64,000 nt of DNA, from NCBI GenBank assembly GCA_020634315.1, contig JACKBV010000004.1, forward strand, positions 1 through 64,000, written 5' to 3'. Position numbers and translations under genes: made by a program. Shown here piece after piece: positions 1 through 7,829 of the stretch. Position 1 is the first letter of the stretch. Every line of letters starts with the position of its first letter. The notes beneath the pieces are model-generated. The model saw nothing but the letters and a program-made list of their open reading frames with translations, was not told the DNA's origin and ran no database searches. This stretch comes from Ardenticatenaceae bacterium (GTDB lineage: Bacteria > Chloroflexota > Anaerolineae > Promineifilales > Promineifilaceae).

Positions 1-52
1 AAAACATCTGTATCTCTTAACCCAGGCGGCACATGCGCCTGCTTTCCATGTA

Positions 53-490
53 TCAGGCACGGACCAACAACAAGGGCCGATCAACCTGATGCAAAATTCC
101 GGCAGCCACGCTGCCATAAAACACCCGCGACAACCCGGTACGGCCGTGGCTCGCCATGGCGATCAAATCCACATTTTCCCGTACCGCAATCTCGATGATT
201 GTCGTCACCACTGCGCCATATTCGGTCAGGCATTCGGTGGTAATCCCTTTGCCCTGCAAACGCTTTTGCACAGTTTCCAGGTACGACTCAACCTGCCGCT
301 TCTGCTCTTGCAAATCTTCCATGCTCAAACTCGGCATCACATCATAAGGGCTGACGAGTGTCAGCGGTGGATCAATGATGTGCAGCAGAAGTAACGTTGC
401 TCCGGTGCAAGCAGCCAATCCTTCTACATGAGGCAAGATGGCCTCAGCTCTTGCCGAACCATCCATCGGAACTAAGATTTTCTTGTACAT
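53..490 (-). CDS. Universal stress protein, UspA family
   Basis: Single Usp domain of 145 residues, the usual family size. The N-terminus has the MYKKILVPMDGS strand-turn typical of UspA proteins, with the conserved Asp that contacts adenine. Near the C-terminus ASHGRTG followed by nine residues and GS matches the ATP-binding G-2x-G-9x-G(S/T) pattern, so this is probably an ATP-binding (UP12/MJ0577-like) member rather than the non-binding UspA type. Cytosolic; the role is stress survival, with no known specific substrate. The start is supported by a GGAAGGGGG Shine-Dalgarno directly upstream (498-506 on the plus strand). It is the last gene on this strand before the window edge and looks monocistronic. 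Confidence 0.93.
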   Translation of the reverse strand: MYKKILVPMDGSARAEAILPHVEGLAACTGATLLLLHIIDPPLTLVSPYDVMPSLSMEDLQEQKRQVESYLETVQKRLQGKGITTECLTEYGAVVTTIIEIAVRENVDLIAMASHGRTGLSRVFYGSVAAGILHQVDRPLLLVRA

Positions 491-586
491 GCTTGACCCC
501 CTTCCATTTATTGAGGAAGCGTAAAACGGCGTTTGGAAAACCCAATCACCTTACTTGCAATGTACGATTCTTGTCGTCAGAAGAAA

Positions 587-623
587 AGTGACAAATGGCA
601 CATTTGCCTTTGACAAAAGTCAC
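587..623 (-). promoter_or_regulatory. Possible Crp/Fnr-type operator(s) upstream of usp
   Basis: Two dyads lie about 100-130 bp upstream of the usp start. AGTGA-N6-GCACA at 587-602 matches 8 of 10 positions of TGTGA-N6-TCACA. TTGAC-N4-GTCAC at 610-623 resembles an FNR-type TTGAT-N4-ATCAA site. Usp genes are often under Crp/Fnr control in other bacteria, and a Crp/Fnr protein is encoded at 7830-8576. The assignment is inference from the dyads alone. Confidence 0.3.
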
Positions 624-677
624 AGGCATTTACGCGTTGGCCGCGAACTTGTTTGTGTAAACTGGCGCAGGCTTGTT

Positions 678-866
678 GCCCGAAGGCTTCGGGTTGCTGC
701 CCGAAGGCTTGGGGAAGCTGCCCGGAAGCTTCGGGAAGCTGCCCGGAAGCTTGGGGATGATGCCCGGAAGCTTCGGGATGGTGCCCGAAGGCTTGGGGTT
801 GCTGCCCGAAGGCTTGGGGATGATGCCCAGAAGCTTCGGGAAGATGCCCGGAGGCTTGGGGATGGT
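678..866. repeat. Tandem array, nine 21-bp units
   Basis: Nine consecutive units start at 678, 699, 720, 741, 762, 783, 804, 825 and 846, with no spacers. Each unit is GCCCGRAGCTTSGGG-like followed by a variable pentamer-sized tail (TTGCT, AAGCT, ATGAT, ATGGT, AAGAT), and its core is itself an inverted repeat centred on AGGCTT or AAGCTT. The period is a multiple of three, so all frames stay open and encode heptapeptide repeats (for example LPEGLGx on plus, PKPSGxx on minus). No ribosome-binding site or recognisable protein supports translation. The array lies in the 464-bp gap between usp (490) and the arginase-family gene (955), where I see no other gene. Confidence 0.9.
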
Positions 867-954
867 TTTTGATGGTGTATTACGTATGGCGTAGGCGGGT
901 GGGTGTGGCGGGGCAGGCAATGGGCAGCGGCATGAAGTCTCAAGGGGGCGTGTG

Positions 955-1719
955 TTACGGCCGTATCAACTCATGCAGCAATTCCATCGCAACGCGGCGG
1001 CTGCGCCCATCATGATCCAGGGCGGGGTTCCAGGCGGAAAGGGAAACGGCCGTTACCCGTCCCGTCTCCGCCAGATGGCGAAAGACACCCTTCAACTCAG
1101 CCGCCGTCGCTCCGCCAGCCGCCGGATAATTCATCGCCGGAGCCACCGTTGGCGTCAGCACATCCGTATCAAAATGAACATACAACGGCCCCTCAGGCAG
1201 GGCATAATCCAGCAAATCAGTCACATGCGGCAGATGAACCACGCCCGACGCAGCCAAAGCCTCGCGCTCGGCGGCATCCAAATCACGCGCATCCGTCAAA
1301 ATAACCTGCGCTTCCGGCAGCGGCGTCAGGCCAACGCCTTGCACAATCGTCTGCTCACCCCGACCAACACCCATTGCCAATGGCATCCCGCCCAAAAAAC
1401 CGCTGGGCGTCGTTTGCCAGGTGTTAAAATCCCCATGCGCATCAAACCAGATCAACGTAGGGCGCACGCCAGCCTGCTCCAATCCGGCCAACATGGCAAT
1501 GCTCGTGCAGCAATCACCGGCCACGCTGATTGGCCGCTGCCCCTTCGCCAGCGCCGCCGCCACCATTCGCGCCAATGGCCGATAGAGAAAGACCATTCGC
1601 TCTTGCGGACTGCCCACAGGCAAGATTGGCCGGTTAATCAGCCAATTTGCCTCTACCAACTCATCCAGGCCGCGCTCCGGCCGATCTAAAAAGAATGGGG
1701 TTAAGATAAAATGGTTCAT
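955..1719 (-). CDS. Arginase/agmatinase-family (ureohydrolase) protein
   Basis: 254 residues. Motifs in order are GDCCTSIA, in the place of the GGDHS metal motif with the His replaced by Cys, then WFDAHGDFNT (the DAHxD binuclear manganese motif) and VHFDTDVL (the SFDxDxxDP motif, without the final DP). The fold is clearly that of ureohydrolases, but the first metal His is absent and the protein is shorter than typical arginase (about 300). Substrate and even activity are therefore uncertain: arginine, agmatine, formiminoglutamate or another guanidine compound are possible. It starts 9 bp after the stop of the upstream membrane-protein gene, so they form an operon. The stop codon overlaps an ACGGCCGT copy (protein ends Ile-Arg-Pro). 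Confidence 0.85.
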   Translation of the reverse strand: MNHFILTPFFLDRPERGLDELVEANWLINRPILPVGSPQERMVFLYRPLARMVAAALAKGQRPISVAGDCCTSIAMLAGLEQAGVRPTLIWFDAHGDFNTWQTTPSGFLGGMPLAMGVGRGEQTIVQGVGLTPLPEAQVILTDARDLDAAEREALAASGVVHLPHVTDLLDYALPEGPLYVHFDTDVLTPTVAPAMNYPAAGGATAAELKGVFRHLAETGRVTAVSLSAWNPALDHDGRSRRVAMELLHELIRP

Positions 1720-1728
1720 GAGGTGCCC

Positions 1729-2793
1729 TTATTGGTAGGAGGTGTGTGTGTAAACTTCGTCAACGGCCGTTAACAAATCATTCAGCCGGTGTACCTGTTC
1801 CGAAACGTCATGCGACAACCGCTGCGCACGACCGCTGTCAATCTCCTTCGCCCCCAACACTTCCATCTGCGAATAAAGTGTGCCCATCGCGGCCACCGTC
1901 TCTTCTAAATCAAGCTGCGTGCGCCGCATCAGGCGGTGCAGCGCGTTTAGTTGAACTTGCTGCTGCTGATAAACGCCCAATGTCTGCTCGATTTCGGCGC
2001 GAATGGCGGGGTCTGTCTCCGCCGCGAGTTGGCGCTCTAAATTGGCGATGGCCTGGGGAACGGCCGTTACGTCTTGCTGCACCACCTCATTTTCCTCATA
2101 CGCCGTCAGCCGCCGCACCAACTGCTGCAAACGCTCTTCCCAACGCTGCAATTCGCCGCCCACATCCAGCAAATGGTCTTGGAATGCCTCTTTGGGATTT
2201 TGCTGCACCATCTCTAAAATTTTCTGCCGGTACAATCCCGCCCGCGCCAACTGTGCCTGGTAACGCAGCACATTGCTGTTGGCTGTCTTCTCAAGAATGG
2301 GGGCTGGTTGGGAAACGGCCGTTTCCCCCGCAGCACGCCCCGTCTGCGCAGAAGCCACCCCGCCACCCTCATCCTCATGCTTACGCCGCTGCAACTCCGA
2401 CCAATACGCCCCCAACCCCAACAAACTCAAAAATCCACCCGGCGCAAAACAAAGAGCCATCGTCATGCCAAAATCCAGCCCCGCCGACGCCGTCGTCGCA
2501 TCACCAAGCGACAACGTAAACACCCCCGTCCCCATCACACTCATCCCCACCAACAACAAAATCGCCGCAATCACCGTCGGCAGCCCATTCGAAGACGCCG
2601 CACGCCGCCGCATCGCAATCAACACCGCCCCCAACCCCGCCCCCACCCCAGGGCCAAGACAGGCAGCAAGCTCCAGCAAAGGCGCTGTACCCGTTAAAGC
2701 AAAAAAAGACGTGGCAAGCAAACTAATCACCACCATCGCGGCCAACAGCGCCAACATCACAATTTCAAGCGTCGTAAATGGTTTCTTCTGCAT
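1729..2793 (-). CDS. Membrane protein with cytoplasmic coiled coil, unknown function
   Basis: 354 residues. The first roughly 130 residues contain four hydrophobic segments (for example IVMLALLAAMVVISLLA, then a Gly-rich pair, then MTMALCFAPGGFLSLL). The rest is charged and Gln/Glu-rich with heptad-like spacing (residues about 170-350), predicted to form long helices or coiled coil. No family recognised. It is first in a two-gene operon with the arginase-family gene. The coiled-coil half might act as a scaffold or sensor; nothing in the sequence shows a catalytic motif. Confidence 0.7.
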   Translation of the reverse strand: MQKKPFTTLEIVMLALLAAMVVISLLATSFFALTGTAPLLELAACLGPGVGAGLGAVLIAMRRRAASSNGLPTVIAAILLLVGMSVMGTGVFTLSLGDATTASAGLDFGMTMALCFAPGGFLSLLGLGAYWSELQRRKHEDEGGGVASAQTGRAAGETAVSQPAPILEKTANSNVLRYQAQLARAGLYRQKILEMVQQNPKEAFQDHLLDVGGELQRWEERLQQLVRRLTAYEENEVVQQDVTAVPQAIANLERQLAAETDPAIRAEIEQTLGVYQQQQVQLNALHRLMRRTQLDLEETVAAMGTLYSQMEVLGAKEIDSGRAQRLSHDVSEQVHRLNDLLTAVDEVYTHTSYQ

Positions 2794-3031
2794 ACGGCTA
2801 ATTCTCTCACTCCCAGAATACGTTTCGTAATCTTACCACAAGCCGCAAACACATTTCACACAAAGCACCCATCCCGTCAGGTCATCCCCCAAACATGACC
2901 CCCCACATGACCTTCAGCACATCTCAACATGACCCGCCCCGTCCTATACTGTGCTCATCAACAAAAACAAACAACCCGGTGGTGCCCAACAAAACCAGCA
3001 CCCCCGCAACAAATCCAAACGGAGGATTACG

Positions 3032-3544
3032 ATGAAAAGCAAGAAAAACGAATTGGTTGGTGGCATCTTATTAGTAAGCTTTGGTCTCCTGGCTCTGTTA
3101 GGGCAATTCATAAACTTATCCCCCTGGATGGGGCTGCTCGTCTTACCCATCATTGGCGGCATCTTTCTCCTCGCCGGCATCATCGCCCGCAACGTCGGCT
3201 TCATGATTCCCGGTGGCATCCTCAGCGGCATAGGGTTAGGCGCATTCCTCATCGAAGGGCCGCTCAACAACCTGGAAGGGGATGCCGAAGGCGCCGTCTT
3301 CATGCTCTCATTTGCCTGCGGCTGGGCATTGATCACAATCCTCAGCGCCCTATTTACAAAAAAGACACAATGGTGGCCTCTCATTCCTGGTGGCATCATG
3401 GCCTTCATTGGTGGCGGTCTCCTCTTCGGCGGTGCATTTATCAGCACCCTGACCCTGCTCGGCAAAGTATGGCCCGTCTTCCTCATCGCCAGCGGCGTCT
3501 ACGTCATCTTCAAAGGCTACCGCAGCGGAACAATCATGCAATAG
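3032..3544 (+). CDS. Small multi-pass membrane protein, unknown function
   Basis: 170 residues. The ATG at 3032 is chosen because GGAGG at 3021-3025 lies six bases upstream; an in-frame upstream start at 2951 has no such site. The protein is almost entirely hydrophobic, with about six membrane segments arranged as short hairpins (GGILLVSFGLLALLG, LLVLPIIGGIFLLAGII and similar), reminiscent of DUF5668/LiaF-like membrane modules. No catalytic residues are evident. It is followed by a terminator-like hairpin, so it seems to be transcribed alone. Function unknown. Confidence 0.75.
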   Translation: MKSKKNELVGGILLVSFGLLALLGQFINLSPWMGLLVLPIIGGIFLLAGIIARNVGFMIPGGILSGIGLGAFLIEGPLNNLEGDAEGAVFMLSFACGWALITILSALFTKKTQWWPLIPGGIMAFIGGGLLFGGAFISTLTLLGKVWPVFLIASGVYVIFKGYRSGTIMQ

Positions 3545-3563
3545 TGTGATAGCTAAACAAAGT

Positions 3564-3620
3564 TCTCCCGGAGGTTAAAACGGTTCCTCTCATGGAACAA
3601 ACCGCCGGGAGATTGTTTTT
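3564..3620 (+). terminator. Rho-independent terminator
   Basis: TCTCCCGG (3564-3571) pairs with CCGGGAGA (3605-3612); an inner GGTTCC/GGAAC pairing extends the stem. The right arm is followed by TTGTTTTTT. It lies 20 bp after the membrane-protein stop codon. Confidence 0.75.
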
Positions 3621-3630
3621 TATCGTAGGT

Positions 3631-3690
3631 CGGATTGCCAATCCGACTATCGGATTGCTAATCCGACTATCGGATTAACAATCCGATTCA
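3631..3690. repeat. Three tandem 20-bp palindromic repeats upstream of ABC exporter
   Basis: Units at 3631-3650, 3651-3670 and 3671-3690 read CGGATTGCCAATCCGACTAT, with small changes in the second and third. Each holds the inverted repeat CGGATT-N2-3-AATCCG. They end 14 bp before the start codon of the ABC ATPase gene and overlap its leader, so they could be a regulator-binding array or simply a local palindromic repeat family. Confidence 0.85.
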
Positions 3691-3704
3691 CGAAGGAGCA
3701 TCTC

Positions 3705-4652
3705 ATGTCCGAACCAATTCTCACCACAAAAGATTTACGCAAAAGTTATGGCGATCTAGAAGCCGTGAAAGGCGTTTCGTTCAGCGTTTTGCGCGGCGAA
3801 ATTTTTAGCCTGCTCGGCCCCAATGGCGCAGGCAAAACAACAACCATCTCCATGTTAAGCTGCCTGCTCTCTCCCAGCGGCGGCACGGCCGAAATCGGGG
3901 GGCACGACATCATCAGCAACAGCCTGGATGTGCGCAAAATTATCGGCGTCGTCCCCCAAGAAATCGCCCTCTACGAAGAACTGACCGCCCGCCAAAACCT
4001 GCACTTTTGGGGCAGCATGTACAACATGAGCGGGAAAGCACTCAAAGCCCGCATTGACGAAGTGCTAACCCAAGTCAACCTTGCTGAACGCGCCAATGAT
4101 CGCGTCAGCACATTTTCTGGCGGCATGAAACGGCGCATCAACATCGCCGTTGGCCTGCTGCACAAACCGCAGCTTTTATTCATGGATGAGCCGACAGTTG
4201 GCATCGACCCACAAAGCCGCCGCCGCATCCTCGACATGGTCAAAGAACTGCGCGACCAGGGCATGACCGTGCTCTACACCACCCACTACATGGAAGAAGC
4301 CGAAGAGCTATCTGACCGCGTCGGCATTATCGACCATGGCAAACTGATTGCGCTCGGTACGCAGGCAGAATTAACCAAAGTTGTGGGGCAGCAAGAAACC
4401 TTGCGCCTCCATCTCGGTGAAGGCCATTTGGCAGAAGATCATTTGGAGCTGTTTACCGCTGTGCAGGGCGTTCTCTCCGCTACCGCGCTCAACGGCGAAA
4501 TGGCCCTCTCTGTCACAGAAGCTGAGGAGGCGCTGCCCGGCGTTATCAGCAAAGCCAACGCGGTCGCGCTGCCCATTCGCTCCATCGACATTGAAGAGCC
4601 GAATCTGGAAGCCGTTTTCCTGCATCTGACCGGTCGGGCATTGCGCGACTAA
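3705..4652 (+). CDS. ABC-2 type exporter, ATP-binding subunit
   Basis: 315 residues. Walker A is GPNGAGKTT, the signature is FSGGMKRR, Walker B is LLFMDEP, and the switch His lies in YTTHYMEEAEELSDRV. This is the DrrA/CcmA-like class that energises ABC-2 exporters of drugs, lipids or antibiotics. The C-terminal ~90 residues are the accessory region usual in this class. The start has AAGGAG at 3693-3698. It is first in a three-gene operon; the two permeases follow after 14 and 11 bp, which implies a heterodimeric permease. Substrate cannot be told from sequence. Confidence 0.95.
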   Translation: MSEPILTTKDLRKSYGDLEAVKGVSFSVLRGEIFSLLGPNGAGKTTTISMLSCLLSPSGGTAEIGGHDIISNSLDVRKIIGVVPQEIALYEELTARQNLHFWGSMYNMSGKALKARIDEVLTQVNLAERANDRVSTFSGGMKRRINIAVGLLHKPQLLFMDEPTVGIDPQSRRRILDMVKELRDQGMTVLYTTHYMEEAEELSDRVGIIDHGKLIALGTQAELTKVVGQQETLRLHLGEGHLAEDHLELFTAVQGVLSATALNGEMALSVTEAEEALPGVISKANAVALPIRSIDIEEPNLEAVFLHLTGRALRD

Positions 4653-4666
4653 ACAGGACAAGACCG

Positions 4667-5941
4667 ATGAAGAAGATACTGACGATTGGTTGGAAAGACC
4701 TGCTCCTCATCTTCCGTGACCGGGGAGCCTTGATTTTAATGTTAGGTGCGCCCTTTGTGTTGACCATTGGCCTGGGGCTGGTATCGGGCGCTTTTTCTGA
4801 CACAGACAACGGCACAGGGTTGGCAGATATTCCCGTGGCAATCATCAATCAAGATGAAGGGGAATTGGGAGCAGCATTGGTGGATGTGTTCAACGCTGAT
4901 GGCCTGGCAGATTTGCTGCAACCGGTCGCCATGGGTGATGTTGCCGAAGCGCGGCGCATGGTTGAAGATGACGAGATTGCCGCCGCCGTTATCATTCCGT
5001 CTGGTTTCACCGACAGCATCATCCCGCAAAACGCAACCAGCGAGGAAACGGGTGATGTGGTCGCCATTGATGTCTACGCCAATCCGGCACGGCCGATTAG
5101 CGCCAGTGTGGTGGATGGTGTTGTGCAAGACTTTGTGAACCGGGTGGAAACGGCCGTTCTCGCCGTCAACGTCTCCCTCTCGCAGCTAGTCACAAGCGGC
5201 ACCCTCCCCATGAGCGAGCTAAATCAACTACCCGCCATCGGGCAAGCACTCAGCGCACAACAAATTGCCGCCGTACAAACGGATAACCAACAACTCATCG
5301 AAATCCGGCAAGACACGGCCACAAGCGACAGCAGCGACTTTAACCCGCTTGCCTATTTTGCCCCCGGCATGGCGATCACCTTCCTCATGTACACCGTCTC
5401 TTTAGGCGGCGGGCGCATCTTGCAGGAACGAGATGACCGCACCCTGGCGCGTTTACTGGTGACGCCCTCCTCCACCACGCAAATTATTGGGGGCAAGGTT
5501 TTAGGCATTTTCTTTACGGCCGTTGCCCAGGTTGGCGTGTTGGTTGGGGCAAGCACCCTCTTCTTCCAACTTAATTGGGGAGATACGCTTGGTGTTATCA
5601 TGCTCATCCTCACCGTAGCCATTGCCGCCACCGGTTGGGGCATGCTGTTGGCGGCCTTTGCCCGAACGCCCAACCAGGTGATGACCTATGGCTCGGCGTT
5701 GATGCTCACCTTTGGCGTTCTGGGTGGCGGGTTTATCGACCTGCCGCGTGAAGGATTGCTCGAATGGATCAGCCGCATCACGCCAAACGCCTGGGCGTTG
5801 GATGGCTTTGTCGCCCTGGGACAGGGACACACCATTGCCGACATCACCACTGAACTTCTCGCCTTGCTTATCATGGGTGCGCTCTTATTTGCTATCGCCA
5901 TCACACTTTTCCGCAGACGCACCGAAACAATTTTGCACTAA
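4667..5941 (+). CDS. ABC-2 type exporter, permease subunit 1
   Basis: 424 residues with the ABC-2 permease layout: one N-terminal membrane segment, a large extracytoplasmic domain (about residues 45-220), then five membrane segments at the C-terminus, including TFGVLGGGFIDL. The conserved cytoplasmic stretch ERDDRTLARLLVTP is the usual signature of this family and probably couples to the ATPase. It is paired with a second, similar-sized permease downstream, so the transporter is likely a heterodimer of the two with a homodimeric ATPase. Two ACGGCCGT copies are translated as ETAV and FTAV. Confidence 0.93.
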   Translation: MKKILTIGWKDLLLIFRDRGALILMLGAPFVLTIGLGLVSGAFSDTDNGTGLADIPVAIINQDEGELGAALVDVFNADGLADLLQPVAMGDVAEARRMVEDDEIAAAVIIPSGFTDSIIPQNATSEETGDVVAIDVYANPARPISASVVDGVVQDFVNRVETAVLAVNVSLSQLVTSGTLPMSELNQLPAIGQALSAQQIAAVQTDNQQLIEIRQDTATSDSSDFNPLAYFAPGMAITFLMYTVSLGGGRILQERDDRTLARLLVTPSSTTQIIGGKVLGIFFTAVAQVGVLVGASTLFFQLNWGDTLGVIMLILTVAIAATGWGMLLAAFARTPNQVMTYGSALMLTFGVLGGGFIDLPREGLLEWISRITPNAWALDGFVALGQGHTIADITTELLALLIMGALLFAIAITLFRRRTETILH

Positions 5942-5952
5942 CGAGGTTTATC

Positions 5953-7167
5953 ATGCGTAAAATAGCTACACTCGTCTGGAAAGATACTATCCTACGCTTT
6001 TCCAGCGCATCAGAAATCCTCTTTTTCTTGATTCTGCCCATTGTTTTTACCTTTTTGCTGGGCGGGGGTTTCAGTACCTTCGCCACAGAAGAAGACACGG
6101 ACAGCCGCATTCCGCTGCTGGTTGTCAATGAAGATGACAGCGACCTGGCACAGGCTTTGCTGGATGTATTGTCCACTTCCGAGACAGTGCGCGTTGACAT
6201 CATGAGCCGGGACGAGGCAGAAGCAGCATTTGCCGATGAAACGGCACCGGCGCTGCTGCTCATTCCCGCCGGATTTGCCGATGCGCTGCTGACTGGGGAA
6301 ACGGCCGTTCTCGATTTGCGCCAACTCCCCGATGACAATAATGCGACAATAGCCGGGCGGGCTGTGAATACGGCCGTTAGCTACATCAGCCGTCCACTCA
6401 ATGCCGCTCGCGCCAGCGTCACCATCGCCGCAGAGCGCCAACCCTTCGCCGACAACGCCGCACGCCATGCGTATTTCACACAAAGCCTGGCCCTGGCTCA
6501 AGATTTAGCAGCGGAAACGCCGCAGCGTGTCACCTTGACCCAGCCCGAAACAGCCACCACCCAAAATGGGGATTATAATCCCGCCACGCAATCTTCTGTC
6601 GGGCAGCTTATCACCTGGGTTTTCATCCCCCTGTTAGGCACATCTGGCTTCCTGGCTCTGGAAAGGCGTCGTGGCACACTACGCCGCCTGCTGACCACGC
6701 CTACCCAAAAAGCCACATATTTGCTGGGAACCATCACCAGTCAATTCCTCGTCGGATTGGTGCAAATGATCCTGCTCATCGGCTTCGGCATCCTGGTGAT
6801 GCATGTTAATTGGGGCAATTCGTTAGGTGGCCTTGCCATTCTCCTTGTGGCTTTTGCCCTCACCTCTGTTGCCTTCGGCACCATGCTTGGCACATTCGTC
6901 AAAACAGAGAGCCAGGCCAGCAACTTGAGCATCATGCTGGGCATGTCGATGGCTCTGCTTGGCGGCTGCTGGTGGCCGATGGAACTGTTCCCCCCTGCGG
7001 TGCAAAATGTGGTTAAGGTGCTGCCCACCACTTGGGCCATGCAAGGGTTGACCGATATGGTTATGCGTGGGCAAGGGGTTAATGCGGTGCTGCTGGAAAC
7101 GGCCGTTTTACTTGGATTTGCCGCCGTTTTCTTTGCCATCGGCATCCTCCGCTTTCGTCATGATTAA
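5953..7167 (+). CDS. ABC-2 type exporter, permease subunit 2
   Basis: 404 residues, same architecture as the preceding gene: an N-terminal membrane helix, extracytoplasmic domain to about residue 210, then five or six membrane segments. LERRRGTLRRLLTTPT is the counterpart of the ERxxxTLxRL motif, and GGCWWPMELFPP is the conserved loop before the last helices. GAGG lies 5-8 bases before the ATG. It is the last gene of the operon and is followed by a strong hairpin (7173-7209). Substrate unknown. Confidence 0.93.
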   Translation: MRKIATLVWKDTILRFSSASEILFFLILPIVFTFLLGGGFSTFATEEDTDSRIPLLVVNEDDSDLAQALLDVLSTSETVRVDIMSRDEAEAAFADETAPALLLIPAGFADALLTGETAVLDLRQLPDDNNATIAGRAVNTAVSYISRPLNAARASVTIAAERQPFADNAARHAYFTQSLALAQDLAAETPQRVTLTQPETATTQNGDYNPATQSSVGQLITWVFIPLLGTSGFLALERRRGTLRRLLTTPTQKATYLLGTITSQFLVGLVQMILLIGFGILVMHVNWGNSLGGLAILLVAFALTSVAFGTMLGTFVKTESQASNLSIMLGMSMALLGGCWWPMELFPPAVQNVVKVLPTTWAMQGLTDMVMRGQGVNAVLLETAVLLGFAAVFFAIGILRFRHD

Positions 7168-7172
7168 CCCCA

Positions 7173-7209
7173 GTTGGAGGTTGAAAATCAACAATTTTCA
7201 ACCTCCAAC
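7173..7209 (+). terminator. Hairpin ending the ABC exporter operon
   Basis: A perfect 16-bp stem (GTTGGAGGTTGAAAAT with its complement) and a 5-base loop, starting five bases after the stop codon. The right arm is followed by CTCTACTT rather than a clean T-run, so termination may be partial or the stem may protect the transcript 3' end. Confidence 0.6.
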
Positions 7210-7377
7210 CTCTACTTACAAGTTGTTTTGCTCGTTGGCTAACTGACTACGCGAAAATCCACTTTTTTAACAATTGAAAAGGCGACAACATTCCTATTCA
7301 CAACCCCCTCCCGGCAATGCTAGACTACTTCCAGCAAAGAAGTACTGGCTAGAGTAACAAGATGTATCCGTGGAGGA

Positions 7378-7746
7378 ATGATGACACAATCTGTTTTAAT
7401 TGTTGACAATGATTCATCAGCACGGTTAATGCTACATCTGGCACTAGAGCAGGACGGATGGCAAGTAAAGGAAGCGGAAGATGGCGCAGGCGCGCTGCAA
7501 ATGATTGAAGAGGAGCGCCCTGACGTCGTTGTGATGGATGTCGCGCTGCCTCAATTGAATGGCATTGAAGTAACCAAAATGCTACGCAACAAAGTTAGCA
7601 CCGCTGATTTGCCGGTTATCTTGTTAAGTGCCTTCGTGCGACATGCACAGGAAGCAGTAGCCGCTGGCGTAAATAAATTTTTAGTGTGGCCGGTGTTGGG
7701 ATTTGAACTGACACAAAATGTCCGAGAAGTATTAGGACGAGTTTAA
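7378..7746 (+). CDS. Single-domain response regulator receiver, atypical
   Basis: 122 residues, one receiver domain and no output domain. The phosphoacceptor Asp54 is present in VVVMDVALPQ and the acidic pocket is DND instead of DD. The usual Lys-Pro near the end is Trp104-Pro105, so the conserved lysine that senses phosphorylation is missing. It may be phosphorylated abnormally or act as a constitutive adaptor. GGAGG at 7372-7376 fits the second ATG (7381) better than the first. No kinase is adjacent; the gene is convergent with the Crp/Fnr gene and shares a terminator with it. Confidence 0.88.
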   Translation: MMTQSVLIVDNDSSARLMLHLALEQDGWQVKEAEDGAGALQMIEEERPDVVVMDVALPQLNGIEVTKMLRNKVSTADLPVILLSAFVRHAQEAVAAGVNKFLVWPVLGFELTQNVREVLGRV

Positions 7747-7771
7747 AACCAACCGACATTGCAAACTGTAT

Positions 7772-7818
7772 CACAAAAAAACGGCCGTTTCTGAATCAGA
7801 AACGGCCGTTTTTTTGTG
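7772..7818. terminator. Bidirectional terminator built from two ACGGCCGT palindromes
   Basis: A 47-bp perfect inverted repeat: 23-bp arms around one central base at 7795. Each arm carries a full AACGGCCGTTT copy, and both outer ends are A/T runs of seven, so it gives a stem plus U-tract in either direction. It lies between the convergent response-regulator (ends 7746) and Crp/Fnr (ends 7830) genes. Confidence 0.9.
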
Positions 7819-7829
7819 CGTTTACCTCA

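Noticed and set aside
678..866. CRISPR array
   Set aside because: Units are contiguous 21-mers with no unique spacers, and no cas gene is nearby.
620..943. Open frames of 73-107 codons across the 21-bp array, on both strands
   Set aside because: They exist in all frames because the unit is a multiple of three; no ribosome-binding site, no known family, and the DNA repeat explains them.
2893..2935. Repeated CATGACC words upstream of the small membrane protein
   Set aside because: Three irregularly spaced short matches in a C-rich stretch; too short to call a regulatory array.
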